IMG/VR virus record: IMGVR_UViG_3300025892_000031
Coordinates: 1-50,778 of that record
Origin: a virus
DNA length: 50,778 nt
Direction: 5' to 3' (one strand)
Position 1 is the stretch's first letter, and every line of letters begins with the position of its first letter. Positions 1 through 8,176 of this stretch are shown piece after piece. Below the pieces are notes generated by a model. It ran no database searches and was not told the DNA's origin. It worked only from the letters and a program-made list of their open reading frames with translations. The position numbers and the translations under genes were made by a program.

Positions 1-1082
1 AAAAACGTACCGATAGATTTAATTTGATTCATCTTACTAATTAAAAGGTTCTTAACTCTTTGTAGTGTAACGTAACTTGCGATTGCAAAGTAAATATCGT
101 TTTCGTTACTATCAATAAATCTTAAACCATCGTTTTTTATCATCTCGTATTTCTTTTTAGCATTTGCTGTTTTCTTACTTGACATCTCATCATCTAATAC
201 AGACGCATAGTATTTTCTAAAATCAGATTGTAGAGTTTTAACATTAGCAATAGTCTGACCATCTCTTATTTTTGTATTGAAAAATATTTTAAGTCTAGCA
301 CCTACAGATAATAAATTTGTCTGTCTTCTTAATAGTTCTAATATTCTTTTACCTTTACCCAATGATCCCGTAGCCATTCTTAACATACTATCATATTGGT
401 CACTTTCAGTTGTTGTAAATGTAGCAACACCTGAGGTGTCTTTGTATGAAGCGTCATCATAAAATACTGATGGCGTCTTTGCAAAACTATTTACATTGAC
501 GCCAAAGCTTGCTTTTAAATTAGCCATTTTTCTGCCATTGTAAGTAGTGTGAAAAATGATACCTAGTTTAGCTCTCATAATTTTTTTAGCAAGGTCAGTA
601 TTTTCTGGTACTGCATAAGTTATAGTATTAGGTGTAAATGAAAGAGCATCCTCACCTCGTATAGATACCTTTTTAATATCTTTTGGTGTAAATAACAAGT
701 CGCCTTGTACAACACCTCTTATGCCAAGTTTTGGTAGTTCTTTTAAACAAATAGATAATTTATCTACCAAACCACCAGAGTGATTTCTTCTAATGTCTGA
801 TTGTGTGTAATTGATTTTAGGAGTTACGTTGAATATAGATTTTGATCCGACAAAGAATTTGCCGTTTTCAGGATTAACACCACAGAATACAGCAGGTGCA
901 CCATCCCATTTAACAGATAGATTTAATTTTCTACGTGATGATCCTACTAGCATGTTTCTTATTGATTTAAGAAACTCAATAGCGTTGATACCACCTTGAT
1001 ATCCGTTATTAATAATTTCGTCTTCTAAATGTTCTAAATGAGTATTTTTTGCCTCATTAAGATATTGTTTAAAACTATACAT
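1..1082 (-). CDS. Conserved phage protein with ligase-like KxDG motif (C-terminus beyond window)
   Basis: I translated this frame from ATG at 1082, which has GGAGA just upstream; about 360 codons stay open to the window edge, so the C-terminus is missing. Residues 58-61 read K-W-D-G followed by APAVF, which matches the K-x-D-G motif I of ATP-dependent ligases and mRNA capping enzymes, where the Lys takes the nucleotide. FVGSKS at about 76-81 and VVQGDLLF at about 124-131 sit where motifs Ia and III would be expected. Such KWDGAPA proteins are common unassigned genes of T4-like marine phages (I think DUF6267, from memory). A covalent nucleotidyltransferase or RNA ligase role is inference. A sigma70-type promoter (1100-1128) and a late box (1175-1182) both precede it. 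Confidence 0.75.
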   Translation of the reverse strand, partial: MYSFKQYLNEAKNTHLEHLEDEIINNGYQGGINAIEFLKSIRNMLVGSSRRKLNLSVKWDGAPAVFCGVNPENGKFFVGSKSIFNVTPKINYTQSDIRRNHSGGLVDKLSICLKELPKLGIRGVVQGDLLFTPKDIKKVSIRGEDALSFTPNTITYAVPENTDLAKKIMRAKLGIIFHTTYNGRKMANLKASFGVNVNSFAKTPSVFYDDASYKDTSGVATFTTTESDQYDSMLRMATGSLGKGKRILELLRRQTNLLSVGARLKIFFNTKIRDGQTIANVKTLQSDFRKYYASVLDDEMSSKKTANAKKKYEMIKNDGLRFIDSNENDIYFAIASYVTLQRVKNLLISKMNQIKSIGTF

Positions 1083-1099
1083 ATTTCTCCACTATATCC

Positions 1100-1128
1100 A
1101 TTATATCAAAATTTTTGCCTAAAGTCAA
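1100..1128 (-). promoter_or_regulatory. Sigma70-type early promoter
   Basis: Minus-strand TTGACT (1128-1123), 17-nt spacer, TATAAT (1105-1100). The ATG of the KWDG protein follows 17 nt after the -10 box, with GGAG between. This matches the host-type promoter seen at nine other sites in the window. Confidence 0.8.
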
Positions 1129-1174
1129 GCAAAAAATATCACTAATTCCATTAATAAATCACTACTTACAATAC

Positions 1175-1182
1175 TATTTATA
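1175..1182 (-). promoter_or_regulatory. T4-type late promoter box
   Basis: Minus-strand TATAAATA, identical to the T4 late consensus, directly after the stop of the 440-aa gene and 92 nt upstream of the KWDG gene. That gene thus has both early- and late-type signals. Confidence 0.65.
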
Positions 1183-2505
1183 CTATTTTGCGATTACAAA
1201 CCTTGATGATAGAGGGGACCTTGATGAAGCGATCTGAAACATTAATCTAACTAACTTATTTGCCTTGCTTTTAGGACCTTTGCTGTTAGTATTAAACCAT
1301 TCTTTAATGATAGGCATAATTTCATTTATGATATTTGTAGCACTTGCAATTGCAAGATAATGATCGTACTTGTTTTTATCGCCTTTTTTAGGGTTAACTG
1401 ATTTTCTTAATATTTCTTTATCTTTTAAATACATTGTTTTTAATCTAGCAAATTCTTTTACACCTTTACCACCATATCTACCACCTACTTGATAACCTCT
1501 TAAAAATTTATCAGCAGCATTCTTGTCTATTGTTGACCATAGGCTGTGCATTGCTTTCTCTGAAGCGATTGAGCCACCTTTTGCGGGATCACCTTTCATA
1601 ATAATTTCTATTACAAGTCTACCATTTGCACTACTGCCTGATGGATCATGTCTGATTTTAATTATACCTTCTTTATCCTCAGCGGTAAGTTGTATTTGTA
1701 TATCTCTTGTAACTGTCTTTGCACCACCCTCTCTTAACTTTTCAAACGACAGTTCAGGTGTTCTCGCTAACATTCTATATGGTTGCCAGTCTGTTGTACC
1801 TTTAAACATAACTGATTTTAACACTTCATCCTTTGCAGCTGCAACAAAATTTACTTTAACTAGTCTCGCACTATTTTTAGTTTTCTTTAGTGACAATGGT
1901 AACAATGCACCTTTATCCATAAGTTCTTTTATTTTTTCATTTAGATAATCAAAACTATAAGATAATGGATCTTGTTTTGCTTCTTTTAATTCCTTCAATA
2001 TACCTTCTTCACCTTGTTTATTTGCTAGATATATGTCCGCAGGATTCCATTTATTAATATCTGTGAAACCTATAAACCCGCCTACGTTTTTTTTTGCTTC
2101 TTGTGTAGGTTTAGATTTAGTTGCTATAGACCACAACTCTTGTATATCTCTCATTACACCCACTTTACCTCGTAGGTAAAAGTAATCTCTTTTTTTCTTT
2201 GCAATATTATAATCTTTATCTATATTCTTTAAATCTTTAACTAATGTCTTAGCAATAGTAATAGAAGATTGATACCAACCATTTTTAGTTTGAGATAAAA
2301 ATTCAAAGATTTCTTTTGCAGGAGCGTCAACGTCAACGCCTTTCATAGCAGCTTCTAAATCTTTTCTCTCATTATTTGCAAAACTATCAAACGTAGGATA
2401 GGTTTTTATATTAAGTTTTTGTTGTGCTTTAGATTCACCTACATAATCTGCATAAGCACAGAATATTGCTTGAGCACTTTCAGCTAATGTTGTTACGTCT
2501 GCCAT
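1183..2505 (-). CDS. Unassigned 440-aa phage protein with PADI/SLKK motifs
   Basis: I do not recognise a characterised family. The protein is soluble, Lys-rich and has no signal peptide or membrane segment. Two motifs stand out: WNPADI at residues 153-158 and LPLSLKK at 202-208. Together they resemble the D...(D/E/S)xK spacing of PD-(D/E)xK nuclease folds, with Asp157 and Lys207 as possible catalytic residues, but the acidic residue before xK is Ser and the gap of about 50 residues is long. The start at 2505 lies exactly 5 nt downstream of a GATAAATA late box and has no Shine-Dalgarno sequence, so a leaderless late mRNA is predicted. A nuclease role is speculative. Confidence 0.8.
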   Translation of the reverse strand: MADVTTLAESAQAIFCAYADYVGESKAQQKLNIKTYPTFDSFANNERKDLEAAMKGVDVDAPAKEIFEFLSQTKNGWYQSSITIAKTLVKDLKNIDKDYNIAKKKRDYFYLRGKVGVMRDIQELWSIATKSKPTQEAKKNVGGFIGFTDINKWNPADIYLANKQGEEGILKELKEAKQDPLSYSFDYLNEKIKELMDKGALLPLSLKKTKNSARLVKVNFVAAAKDEVLKSVMFKGTTDWQPYRMLARTPELSFEKLREGGAKTVTRDIQIQLTAEDKEGIIKIRHDPSGSSANGRLVIEIIMKGDPAKGGSIASEKAMHSLWSTIDKNAADKFLRGYQVGGRYGGKGVKEFARLKTMYLKDKEILRKSVNPKKGDKNKYDHYLAIASATNIINEIMPIIKEWFNTNSKGPKSKANKLVRLMFQIASSRSPLSSRFVIAK

Positions 2506-2510
2506 GTAGC

Positions 2511-2518
2511 TATTTATC
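2511..2518 (-). promoter_or_regulatory. Late promoter box 5 nt before ATG
   Basis: Minus-strand GATAAATA, five bases (GCTAC), then the ATG at 2505. It fits the NATAAATA late motif; the T4 start-site distance would place +1 on the ATG. Confidence 0.6.
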
Positions 2519-2801
2519 TACTATAACTACTCTTACCTCTATCCAATATTCTTTCATTCTCATCTCTACAATCAAAGAACGGTGGGAAACCAAAGATACC
2601 AAATGTTTTATTTTTATTTTGAAACTTGACAAGTTCCTTTATATCTTCTTCAAAAAAAGACTCTTTTATTACCAACTTACTTGGCATTTCAACAGCCCGC
2701 CAAAGTATTTCATTCTTTACCTTTACCATTTCTGTTTTATAGTAAATTGATGGCTTTCTTTTTCTTACAGTCTCTTTTGAGTTTAACTTTTTTATTTTCA
2801 T
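2514..2801 (-). CDS. Hypothetical protein, 95 aa
   Basis: Unrecognised. It is highly basic (runs of KRK and KIKK) with a C-terminal aromatic segment, FGIFGFPPFFDCRDE, around residues 67-81. There is no membrane segment. Its ATG at 2801 overlaps the 3' end of the gp41 helicase gene by 4 nt, so it is probably translationally coupled to gp41. The downstream late box at 2511-2518 overlaps its last codons. Its place right after the helicase suggests a replication accessory role, but nothing in the sequence proves it. Confidence 0.7.
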   Translation of the reverse strand: MKIKKLNSKETVRKRKPSIYYKTEMVKVKNEILWRAVEMPSKLVIKESFFEEDIKELVKFQNKNKTFGIFGFPPFFDCRDENERILDRGKSSYSR

Positions 2802-4207
2802 ATTTTAAATCCTGAAAATTTATCATAAATTTCAGTTGGTTGAGGTCCTGATGGACTTTCTAGTTTTTCTTTTGTCTCTTGGTTACTGTCAACTATCTGT
2901 TGAGCTGATTGTTCAACATCATATAGTCTCATCTTACTTCTATCAACACCAATAATAAAGGCACGATTAACAGCAGGATCATTGTAACGATTTTTTAACT
3001 GTTTAACTTTAATTTGATTTAGTTCCTCAAGTTCTTCATTAGATATAAGAGCAAACATAAAGTCAGCAGTTGCAGGAAGACCAAAACTTTCAGATGTATC
3101 TTCTAAACCTACGTCACTTGACATGTAACCAGTTCTAGTTGTTTGAGTAGCAGACACAATAGGAACGTTGTATTGTACAGCAAGACCCCTCAATTCTTCA
3201 GCAATTGCTTTAATTAAAAAGTAAGATGATATATTACCGCCTTTAAAACGACTACTTGTACATATATTTAAGTAGTCAATGAATACTATATCAGGTTTAA
3301 ATGATTTTTTTAATGATAGTTCATCAAGTAAACCTTTAAAATGTCCTGAATGAGCAGACGCAGTGGGGTATTCTTTTATGATTAATTGACCATTAACTTT
3401 ATTTTGCATCTTATTGATCTTATCGTCATAATATTTTTTAGGCATATCATAAAGTTCATCAATAGTTACATCTAATAAATTAGCGTCAATTCTTTCAGCA
3501 ATTCTTTCTTCAGCCATCTCTAAAGTAATATATAAAACATTACGACCTTGTGTAATAGCAGCTGCAGCCATATGACACATAAACAAAGATTTACCAACGC
3601 CTGTACCTGCAAGTGCTACATTTAAAGTCTTAGGTGGAAGACCACCTTTTGTTATACGATTAAAATATTGTAAATCAAACTTTAGTCGTTCTTCAGTTCT
3701 ATGATAGTATTCAAATCGATCATCCGTTTGATTTAGATAATCATGTCCAATATGAGAATCAAAACTAACAGCAAGAGCTTCACTAAGAATGCTCGGTATC
3801 GCCTCCGGAGTATGTCGTTTATCTTTGCCATCTATAATTTGTATTCCTTTTAGTACAGCATTATATACAGCACGTTCTTTACAAAACTTTTCAGTTGTAT
3901 CTAACAGCCACTGTTGATCTATATTAGACTCATTATTTAATGTATTCAAAACTTCTTTTGATTGTTTAAATTCTTCCTCGGTAATATTTTTTAGATTTGA
4001 TAACTCAATTATTAAGGCTTCTTTTGTAGGAAGATTATTATATTTTTCTATAAAGGTATTTATCTGTTTAAAGATAGTTATTTCCACTCTATCTTTAAAA
4101 AATTCTTCTTTTAAAAAAGGTACAACTTTACGGGCAAATTCTTCATTGTGAAGAAGATTAGTTAAGATTGTTATTTCAAATTTTTCATTTAAAGTTGATG
4201 GTGCCAT
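2798..4207 (-). CDS. 41: Replicative DNA helicase, gp41-like
   Basis: DnaB-family replicative helicase that unwinds the lagging-strand template at the T4-type fork and normally works with a primase. Its 469 aa are close to T4 gp41 (475 aa). Walker A GTGVGKS is at 201-207 after PKTLNVALA, the conserved TLE motif at about 228-230, Walker B VFIDYLN with Asp311, and the SATQTTR DNA-binding/sensor motif further on. The N-terminal 150 residues match the helical hexamerisation domain. AGAGGAAC precedes the ATG. It sits downstream of uvsX and a 96-aa gene; no primase (gp61) gene is in this window. Confidence 0.95.
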   Translation of the reverse strand: MAPSTLNEKFEITILTNLLHNEEFARKVVPFLKEEFFKDRVEITIFKQINTFIEKYNNLPTKEALIIELSNLKNITEEEFKQSKEVLNTLNNESNIDQQWLLDTTEKFCKERAVYNAVLKGIQIIDGKDKRHTPEAIPSILSEALAVSFDSHIGHDYLNQTDDRFEYYHRTEERLKFDLQYFNRITKGGLPPKTLNVALAGTGVGKSLFMCHMAAAAITQGRNVLYITLEMAEERIAERIDANLLDVTIDELYDMPKKYYDDKINKMQNKVNGQLIIKEYPTASAHSGHFKGLLDELSLKKSFKPDIVFIDYLNICTSSRFKGGNISSYFLIKAIAEELRGLAVQYNVPIVSATQTTRTGYMSSDVGLEDTSESFGLPATADFMFALISNEELEELNQIKVKQLKNRYNDPAVNRAFIIGVDRSKMRLYDVEQSAQQIVDSNQETKEKLESPSGPQPTEIYDKFSGFKI

Positions 4208-4475
4208 TTTCTAATTGTTCCTCTATTACATCTATTAATATATCACCAATGTACTGTCTAAATTCTTCACTTTGTACATCAACGTCATTAGGGTTTTTTT
4301 TAATATCATAAGTAAATTTTAATGGTAATCTTCCTTCAGAATTTTGTTCAGAAGCAAATTTAACATTTGTATATGAATAGATTATATCAGAATATGGTTC
4401 ATTTGTCAACTTAATGCAGCTAAAATCATCTGCATCTCTTTGAGCAAAAACATATTTTTTTTTATTCTGCCCCAT
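4185..4475 (-). CDS. Hypothetical protein between uvsX and gp41, 96 aa
   Basis: Unrecognised. The frame is open further upstream, but I chose the ATG at 4475 ([14 protein letters not shown]...) because it overlaps the uvsX stop by only 14 nt; the upstream ATG at 4565 would overlap by over 100 nt. The protein is acidic in its C-terminal half, with a predicted helix around [20 protein letters not shown]. It also overlaps the gp41 start by 23 nt, so the three genes look translationally coupled. T4-like marine phages commonly have a small unassigned gene in this slot. A recombination or replication accessory role is inference. Confidence 0.75.
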   Translation of the reverse strand: MGQNKKKYVFAQRDADDFSCIKLTNEPYSDIIYSYTNVKFASEQNSEGRLPLKFTYDIKKNPNDVDVQSEEFRQYIGDILIDVIEEQLENGTINFK

Positions 4476-5481
4476 AGAGGAATTCTTTTTTGGCTGCTTC
4501 GTCAATTTGAGCGAGAACATCTTTAGTAAAGAATTTATCAGGTTCATTATTAATTGTTTTAGCATATTGTTTTGATCCGTCAGGTAGTTCTATTCTTGTA
4601 GAGACAGATTTAAATATATTGTGTTTGATAGCGAGTTCTAATAACCCATAATACTTATCAAGGCCATCTTTATATGTTAATCTTACATCAATTAAAGCAT
4701 TTTCTTTTGTCAACCTTGACTTGTAATTCTTACAATGAATAATATTACCAATGACTTCTTTGCCATCTTTCTCTTTACGTTTAGATAGATACACGATATT
4801 ACTTGCAGCGTATTTAAGGCCTGAACCACCACCCATCTCCTTTTGAGGAAACATAGAACCAATTACATCATATGTATGATTGGTCATAATCATAGGTACT
4901 TTTGCTTTGCCAAGTTTTAAAGTCAATACTCTAAATGCAGCTTTTACAATCTGCGATCTAGTCATATCTCTAGTTTCTTTACCTTCGGCAGTATCTTCCA
5001 TCTCTTTTGTAGTAGATAACATTCCTAAACTATCTAATACAAACATTAAAGGTTTTCTAGTCTTTTCGTTTTGTTCTATATATTTGTCAATCACTTTAAT
5101 TGATTGATGTCTAAACTCTTGTACTGTGGCAACTGGTACAATAACCATTCTGCTACTGTCTATACCACGACTTTCAACTAAATCTTTTGTTAACGCACTT
5201 TCTGATTCAAAGTAAATCACACCTGCGTCTTTGTTTTTTTCTAAAAATGCTTTTACTATTCCTAATGCAAAGAAAGTTTTACCTGTTGCAGCTTCACCTG
5301 CAATTGCTGTAATCTTATTTGATGGCATACCACCATAGATTGATCCTGATAGTAAAGCATTGAAGGCAAGGGAACCTGTATCAATAAAGGAATCAACATC
5401 ACCAGCTTCTACACCTTCACTCACTAGTGTTGCATATTCATTACCTGTTTCTTTGATTATATCTTTTAAAAAATCACTCAT
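4462..5481 (-). CDS. uvsX: UvsX RecA-like recombinase
   Basis: RecA/Rad51-family strand-exchange protein that drives recombination-dependent replication and repair in T4-like phages. Walker A GEAATGKT is at 62-69, the catalytic ESE region at about 92-94, and Walker B MFVLDS with Asp150. A Lys/Arg-rich L2-like region ([14 protein letters not shown]) follows the NHTYD segment. Its 339 aa are shorter than T4 UvsX (391 aa), mainly at the C-terminus. AAAGGAGAC lies about 8 nt upstream of the ATG. It is read from the early promoter at 5732-5760 with the 67-aa gene; its partner UvsY is encoded at 28650-29078. Confidence 0.95.
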   Translation of the reverse strand: MSDFLKDIIKETGNEYATLVSEGVEAGDVDSFIDTGSLAFNALLSGSIYGGMPSNKITAIAGEAATGKTFFALGIVKAFLEKNKDAGVIYFESESALTKDLVESRGIDSSRMVIVPVATVQEFRHQSIKVIDKYIEQNEKTRKPLMFVLDSLGMLSTTKEMEDTAEGKETRDMTRSQIVKAAFRVLTLKLGKAKVPMIMTNHTYDVIGSMFPQKEMGGGSGLKYAASNIVYLSKRKEKDGKEVIGNIIHCKNYKSRLTKENALIDVRLTYKDGLDKYYGLLELAIKHNIFKSVSTRIELPDGSKQYAKTINNEPDKFFTKDVLAQIDEAAKKEFLYGAE

Positions 5482-5494
5482 TCAATTGTCTCCT

Positions 5495-5698
5495 TTATAT
5501 ATCTGTTCTAACTATATGTTTTCTTACTGCTCTAACTAATTCTTCTATCTTGTCTATACAAGCAATTAAATCTTTATCAGTAATGTAATGTTGTTTTTCT
5601 CTTAATTTATCATATTCTTTTAAAGATATTTGTACCATAGGTGATGGTGCTGGTGCTTCATTCTCAAAAGATTTATCTACTGATTTATCATCTGTCAT
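5495..5698 (-). CDS. Hypothetical protein, 67 aa
   Basis: Unrecognised small protein with a Pro/Ala-rich stretch near residue 15-20, then a helical, charged C-terminal half (LKEYDKLREK ... IDKIEELVRAVRKH) that could form a coiled coil. TAAGGAA lies upstream of the ATG. It is the first gene behind the consensus early promoter at 5732-5760, with uvsX 14 nt downstream, so it is probably an early gene co-expressed with the recombinase. Confidence 0.7.
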   Translation of the reverse strand: MTDDKSVDKSFENEAPAPSPMVQISLKEYDKLREKQHYITDKDLIACIDKIEELVRAVRKHIVRTDI

Positions 5699-5731
5699 TT
5701 TGTATTATTTCCTTATCAATTTTTATGTCTT

Positions 5732-5760
5732 ATTATATCAAAATTATTCAACTTTGTCAA
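5732..5760 (-). promoter_or_regulatory. Consensus sigma70-type early promoter
   Basis: Minus-strand TTGACA (5760-5755), 17-nt spacer, TATAAT (5737-5732): both hexamers match the bacterial consensus perfectly. The -35 box overlaps the stop codon of the 112-aa gene. It drives the 67-aa gene, uvsX, the 96-aa gene and probably gp41. Confidence 0.85.
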
Positions 5761-6095
5761 GCGTCAAATACATTACCTTTTACAGTTTGTCCTGGTTTTG
5801 CTCTTAATACAACTTTTTTATCCTCTTTATTTTTTATAGGTTCACCTTCCCACTCGAATCTATATTTTTCATTTTTAGGTATCCAATGTTCTTTTGGTTC
5901 TTCTAAATCTTCGGTTGTAATATCTTTCCATACGTGATCAAACATTTGATCGTTTGTCATTTGACCATCATTATCAAAAAATTTACCAGACATTGGTTTT
6001 AATGAATTTTGTAATCTCTCTCTATTATATTCTAATAGTCTTTGGTGGTCCCAATATTCTTTTAAATCTGCATATGATTGTTTTGTAATAGCCAT
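5757..6095 (-). CDS. Hypothetical protein, 112 aa
   Basis: Unrecognised soluble, charged protein (KEYWDHQRLLEYNRERL near the N-terminus, a Trp-rich middle, KPGQTVKGNV near the end). Two in-frame ATGs exist at 6101 and 6095. I chose 6095 because an AATAAATA late box (6108-6101) lies exactly 5 nt before it, matching five other genes here, while the 6101 ATG would fall before the predicted transcript start. No Shine-Dalgarno sequence is visible, so a leaderless mRNA is predicted. Its C-terminal codons overlap the next early promoter. Confidence 0.7.
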   Translation of the reverse strand: MAITKQSYADLKEYWDHQRLLEYNRERLQNSLKPMSGKFFDNDGQMTNDQMFDHVWKDITTEDLEEPKEHWIPKNEKYRFEWEGEPIKNKEDKKVVLRAKPGQTVKGNVFDA

Positions 6096-6100
6096 ATTCA

Positions 6101-6108
6101 TATTTATT
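6101..6108 (-). promoter_or_regulatory. Late promoter box 5 nt before ATG
   Basis: Minus-strand AATAAATA, then TGAAT, then the ATG at 6095. It fits NATAAATA but has one mismatch to TATAAATA. The fixed 5-nt distance is the main support. Confidence 0.45.
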
Positions 6109-6187
6109 ATTTAACCTTACAGTATCTTTGACATTGAGGACATCTTGCACTACACAAGTTTGTTATTGCTACATCTACTACCGACAT
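6107..6187 (-). CDS. 26-aa four-cysteine micro-peptide
   Basis: Reading the minus strand from ATG 6187 gives 26 residues with Cys at 12, 16, 19 and 23 (C-x3-C-P-x-C-x3-C), then TAA. The ATG overlaps the stop of the 418-aa methyltransferase as TAATG, the same coupling used by regA, gp47 and gp46 here. Four closely spaced Cys suggest a small zinc- or metal-binding knuckle. No family is recognised, and at this length chance cannot be excluded. What supports it is the coupled start, the Cys spacing and the absence of any other gene in this 86-nt gap. Confidence 0.45.
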   Translation of the reverse strand: MSVVDVAITNLCSARCPQCQRYCKVK

Positions 6188-7443
6188 TAAAACAAAGTTG
6201 CCTTTCTACTGTGTCTAAAGTAATCTAATCTTTCTTTTGAAAAGCACCAAACATTTTCAATATATATTCTATTCATAAACTCAGCCTTTTCTTCTTCACT
6301 TTCAAATAGTTTATCTGATTTAGGCCTTTGCATTATTCTCATTCCTATTTGTCCTACAAAATGTTCTTTTAAACTATCAACTAATTCATCACTTGAATAA
6401 TATCTTTTACCTTTTATATTAGGATCCATTATATTAACAAACATATGTTTTGATCTTTCAAAACTCTTTTTTGCGACAGGCAGATAGAAATCATCACGCC
6501 ATTTAGAATACTCATCAAACTTAAACCATGATTGATTTTCTTCTTTCTCACCACCCTCATTATATCTTTCAGTAGAAAAGTATGGTGGACTTGTAAATGC
6601 ACAATCTATATCATCTATTTTATCCCATGGTAAGTCTTCAGCGCCACAATTATAGATAGTTACTTTTTTAGGTTTAGATAAGAAACTGTTATATGTTTCA
6701 ACTTGTTTTAAATATTGTTTGTATGTATTAGGATTAGGATCACAACCGATATATTCTTCAGCATCACTAGCAAAAAAACCTGCAAGTCTATCACCCCAAC
6801 CACATGATGTATCTAATACTCTTTTGGCATTTGTCATCTGATAGATTGTCTTTGCTACATTTGGTTTAAATTGTGTTGCGATATACGTACCTAATCTAAA
6901 TGCTGACATGTAACTCTTATCATCTAATCTACCACCCCGTAGTTCTTCTTTGCCATCTACCATTACAGGTTTCATGTTATTAATTCCTCGCCAAATAGGA
7001 CCAAGGCAACGCCATATATCTTTTGCTGTACCATTTTTCCACACATCCAACGGAGCTTTAAAACCAAAACTACTACAATTCAATCTTAAATATTGATGAA
7101 AATAATTTGATACGTCATTGTAAATGGACGGCGCATCTATAATCCCTAAACCATGTTCTTTAAAATTATATTTGTAATCGTCATATTTTTCTTTTACATT
7201 TTTCTCTAATTGTTCTAATGGTTTTACATATTGCCATACATCTTGTTTTTGTAGACTTTTAAATGCTTGTCGCATTACTTCATAAGATATTTGTTTTAAA
7301 GGAAAGATAGGTCTATGTTTAGCAATATAATCTGCTAAATCTAATCTAAACTGTTCTTTGCCTATATCGTTTGTTACACGTTCAAACGTTTGTTGATCCA
7401 TTATAGGCAATTTGCCATTGTACTTATTCAAATAATCACTCAT
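6187..7443 (-). CDS. DNA methyltransferase, TSPPY type, 418 aa
   Basis: SAM-dependent DNA amino-methyltransferase (N4-cytosine or N6-adenine). The SAM-binding motif I is DTSCGWGDRL at 211-220, GCDPNP at about 233-238 follows, and the catalytic motif TSPPYF is at 284-289. The roughly 200 N-terminal residues are unlike standard methyltransferases and may form a target-recognition or dimer domain. A GGTGG element precedes the ATG, behind a sigma70-type promoter (7485-7513), so it should be expressed early. It shares its layout with the 359-aa protein at 20189-21268, so the two look like distant paralogs. Modifying the phage's own DNA against host nucleases is a likely role, but no cognate restriction enzyme is visible. 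Confidence 0.88.
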   Translation of the reverse strand: MSDYLNKYNGKLPIMDQQTFERVTNDIGKEQFRLDLADYIAKHRPIFPLKQISYEVMRQAFKSLQKQDVWQYVKPLEQLEKNVKEKYDDYKYNFKEHGLGIIDAPSIYNDVSNYFHQYLRLNCSSFGFKAPLDVWKNGTAKDIWRCLGPIWRGINNMKPVMVDGKEELRGGRLDDKSYMSAFRLGTYIATQFKPNVAKTIYQMTNAKRVLDTSCGWGDRLAGFFASDAEEYIGCDPNPNTYKQYLKQVETYNSFLSKPKKVTIYNCGAEDLPWDKIDDIDCAFTSPPYFSTERYNEGGEKEENQSWFKFDEYSKWRDDFYLPVAKKSFERSKHMFVNIMDPNIKGKRYYSSDELVDSLKEHFVGQIGMRIMQRPKSDKLFESEEEKAEFMNRIYIENVWCFSKERLDYFRHSRKATLF

Positions 7444-7484
7444 TATTCCACCTTATTAATAACCATATTATAAAAGAATATATA

Positions 7485-7513
7485 AGTATAACATAAAATA
7501 TTGATAAAGTCAA
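7485..7513 (-). promoter_or_regulatory. Sigma70-type early promoter
   Basis: Minus-strand TTGACT (7513-7508), 17-nt spacer, TATACT (7490-7485), upstream of the 418-aa methyltransferase, with a leader of about 40 nt. Confidence 0.75.
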
Positions 7514-7520
7514 TTCCATA

Positions 7521-8060
7521 CTAAAATTTATCTGTTTGATTTCCCCAGCTATCCCAACCAACTCTTTGTGTTCTAGCAAAGAGTTCTATATAAGGTCCTT
7601 CTAATAAGTTCTCAATATGATTATACATTATATCAGGTTTTCTACTATGTTCTCTACGTTGTTCTACAACTAATTGTGGTACTGATTTACTAATTCTTTT
7701 AGGTTTACCTTTTGTTGCCAATAAGCACATTTCGGGATTACCTCTTGTCCAATATCCTAAACCTGTAAAGAATCCTGGTTTTGTTTTATTAGTTTTTGCC
7801 CAAGTAAAAGCTACAGTTTTATACTTAAATCCCCATGCATTTATAACCTCAAAGGCTTTGTCTAACAAAGGATCTATAACCCACATCAATAAAACCGAAT
7901 TATCATTTGATATGCTACTCACATTCATATTACATATATCTTTAAAATTCATAACGCTATAATGTTTTTCAGGACTTCTATCTTTACCCTTGTCTGAATA
8001 TGTCTTAAATGACCACGGTGGATCAGCATATATCACATTATACTTTTTGTCAATGTCCAT
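7521..8060 (-). CDS. MT-A70 family adenine methyltransferase
   Basis: N6-adenine methyltransferase of the MT-A70 family. The catalytic DPPW motif is at 13-16 (VIYADPPWSF), followed by the family-typical LLMWV, AFTWAKTN, GLGYWTRGNPE and REHSRKPD segments; the C-terminal PYIELFART closes the fold. Its 179 aa are usual for phage members, which are single-domain enzymes. The likely substrate is phage DNA. There is no good Shine-Dalgarno sequence; its start lies inside the overlapping 47-aa membrane-peptide gene, so coupling to the DNA polymerase transcript is likely. Two methyltransferases of different classes stand side by side here. Confidence 0.92.
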   Translation of the reverse strand: MDIDKKYNVIYADPPWSFKTYSDKGKDRSPEKHYSVMNFKDICNMNVSSISNDNSVLLMWVIDPLLDKAFEVINAWGFKYKTVAFTWAKTNKTKPGFFTGLGYWTRGNPEMCLLATKGKPKRISKSVPQLVVEQRREHSRKPDIMYNHIENLLEGPYIELFARTQRVGWDSWGNQTDKF

Positions 8061-8176
8061 AATAATAATATTGTAATTAAAAATCTAGGTATACTCCAGT
8101 CTGTTTTAATTGCTAAAATACCTCCTGTAGCATAGCCCCAATGTGCCATGACCATAACTAGAAAAAAATCTATCAT
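8033..8176 (-). CDS. Small membrane peptide, 47 aa
   Basis: Minus-strand ORF starting with ATG 8176, whose bases overlap the polymerase stop as ATGA, a classic coupled start. The peptide has two hydrophobic stretches (IDFFLVMVM at 2-10 and FLITILLLW at 32-40) separated by a Gly-rich turn and a short charged loop, so one or two membrane passes are possible. It overlaps the MT-A70 gene by 28 nt. I recognise no family. The coupled start and the lack of any other coding in this gap support it; function is unknown. Confidence 0.5.
   Translation of the reverse strand: MIDFFLVMVMAHWGYATGGILAIKTDWSIPRFLITILLLWTLTKSIM

Noticed and set aside
277-999. Plus-strand ORFs of about 60 aa
   Set aside because: They lie antisense to the KWDG protein, whose minus-strand frame is open across the whole interval and has a ribosome site.
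1523-1948. Plus-strand ORF of 141 aa
   Set aside because: Antisense to the 440-aa gene; the composition (Ser/Phe/Leu-rich) is that of a reverse-complement shadow, with no promoter or ribosome site.
4476-4565. Upstream extension of the 96-aa gene to ATG 4565
   Set aside because: It would overlap uvsX by more than 100 nt and lacks a ribosome site; the ATG at 4475 fits the packed gene order.
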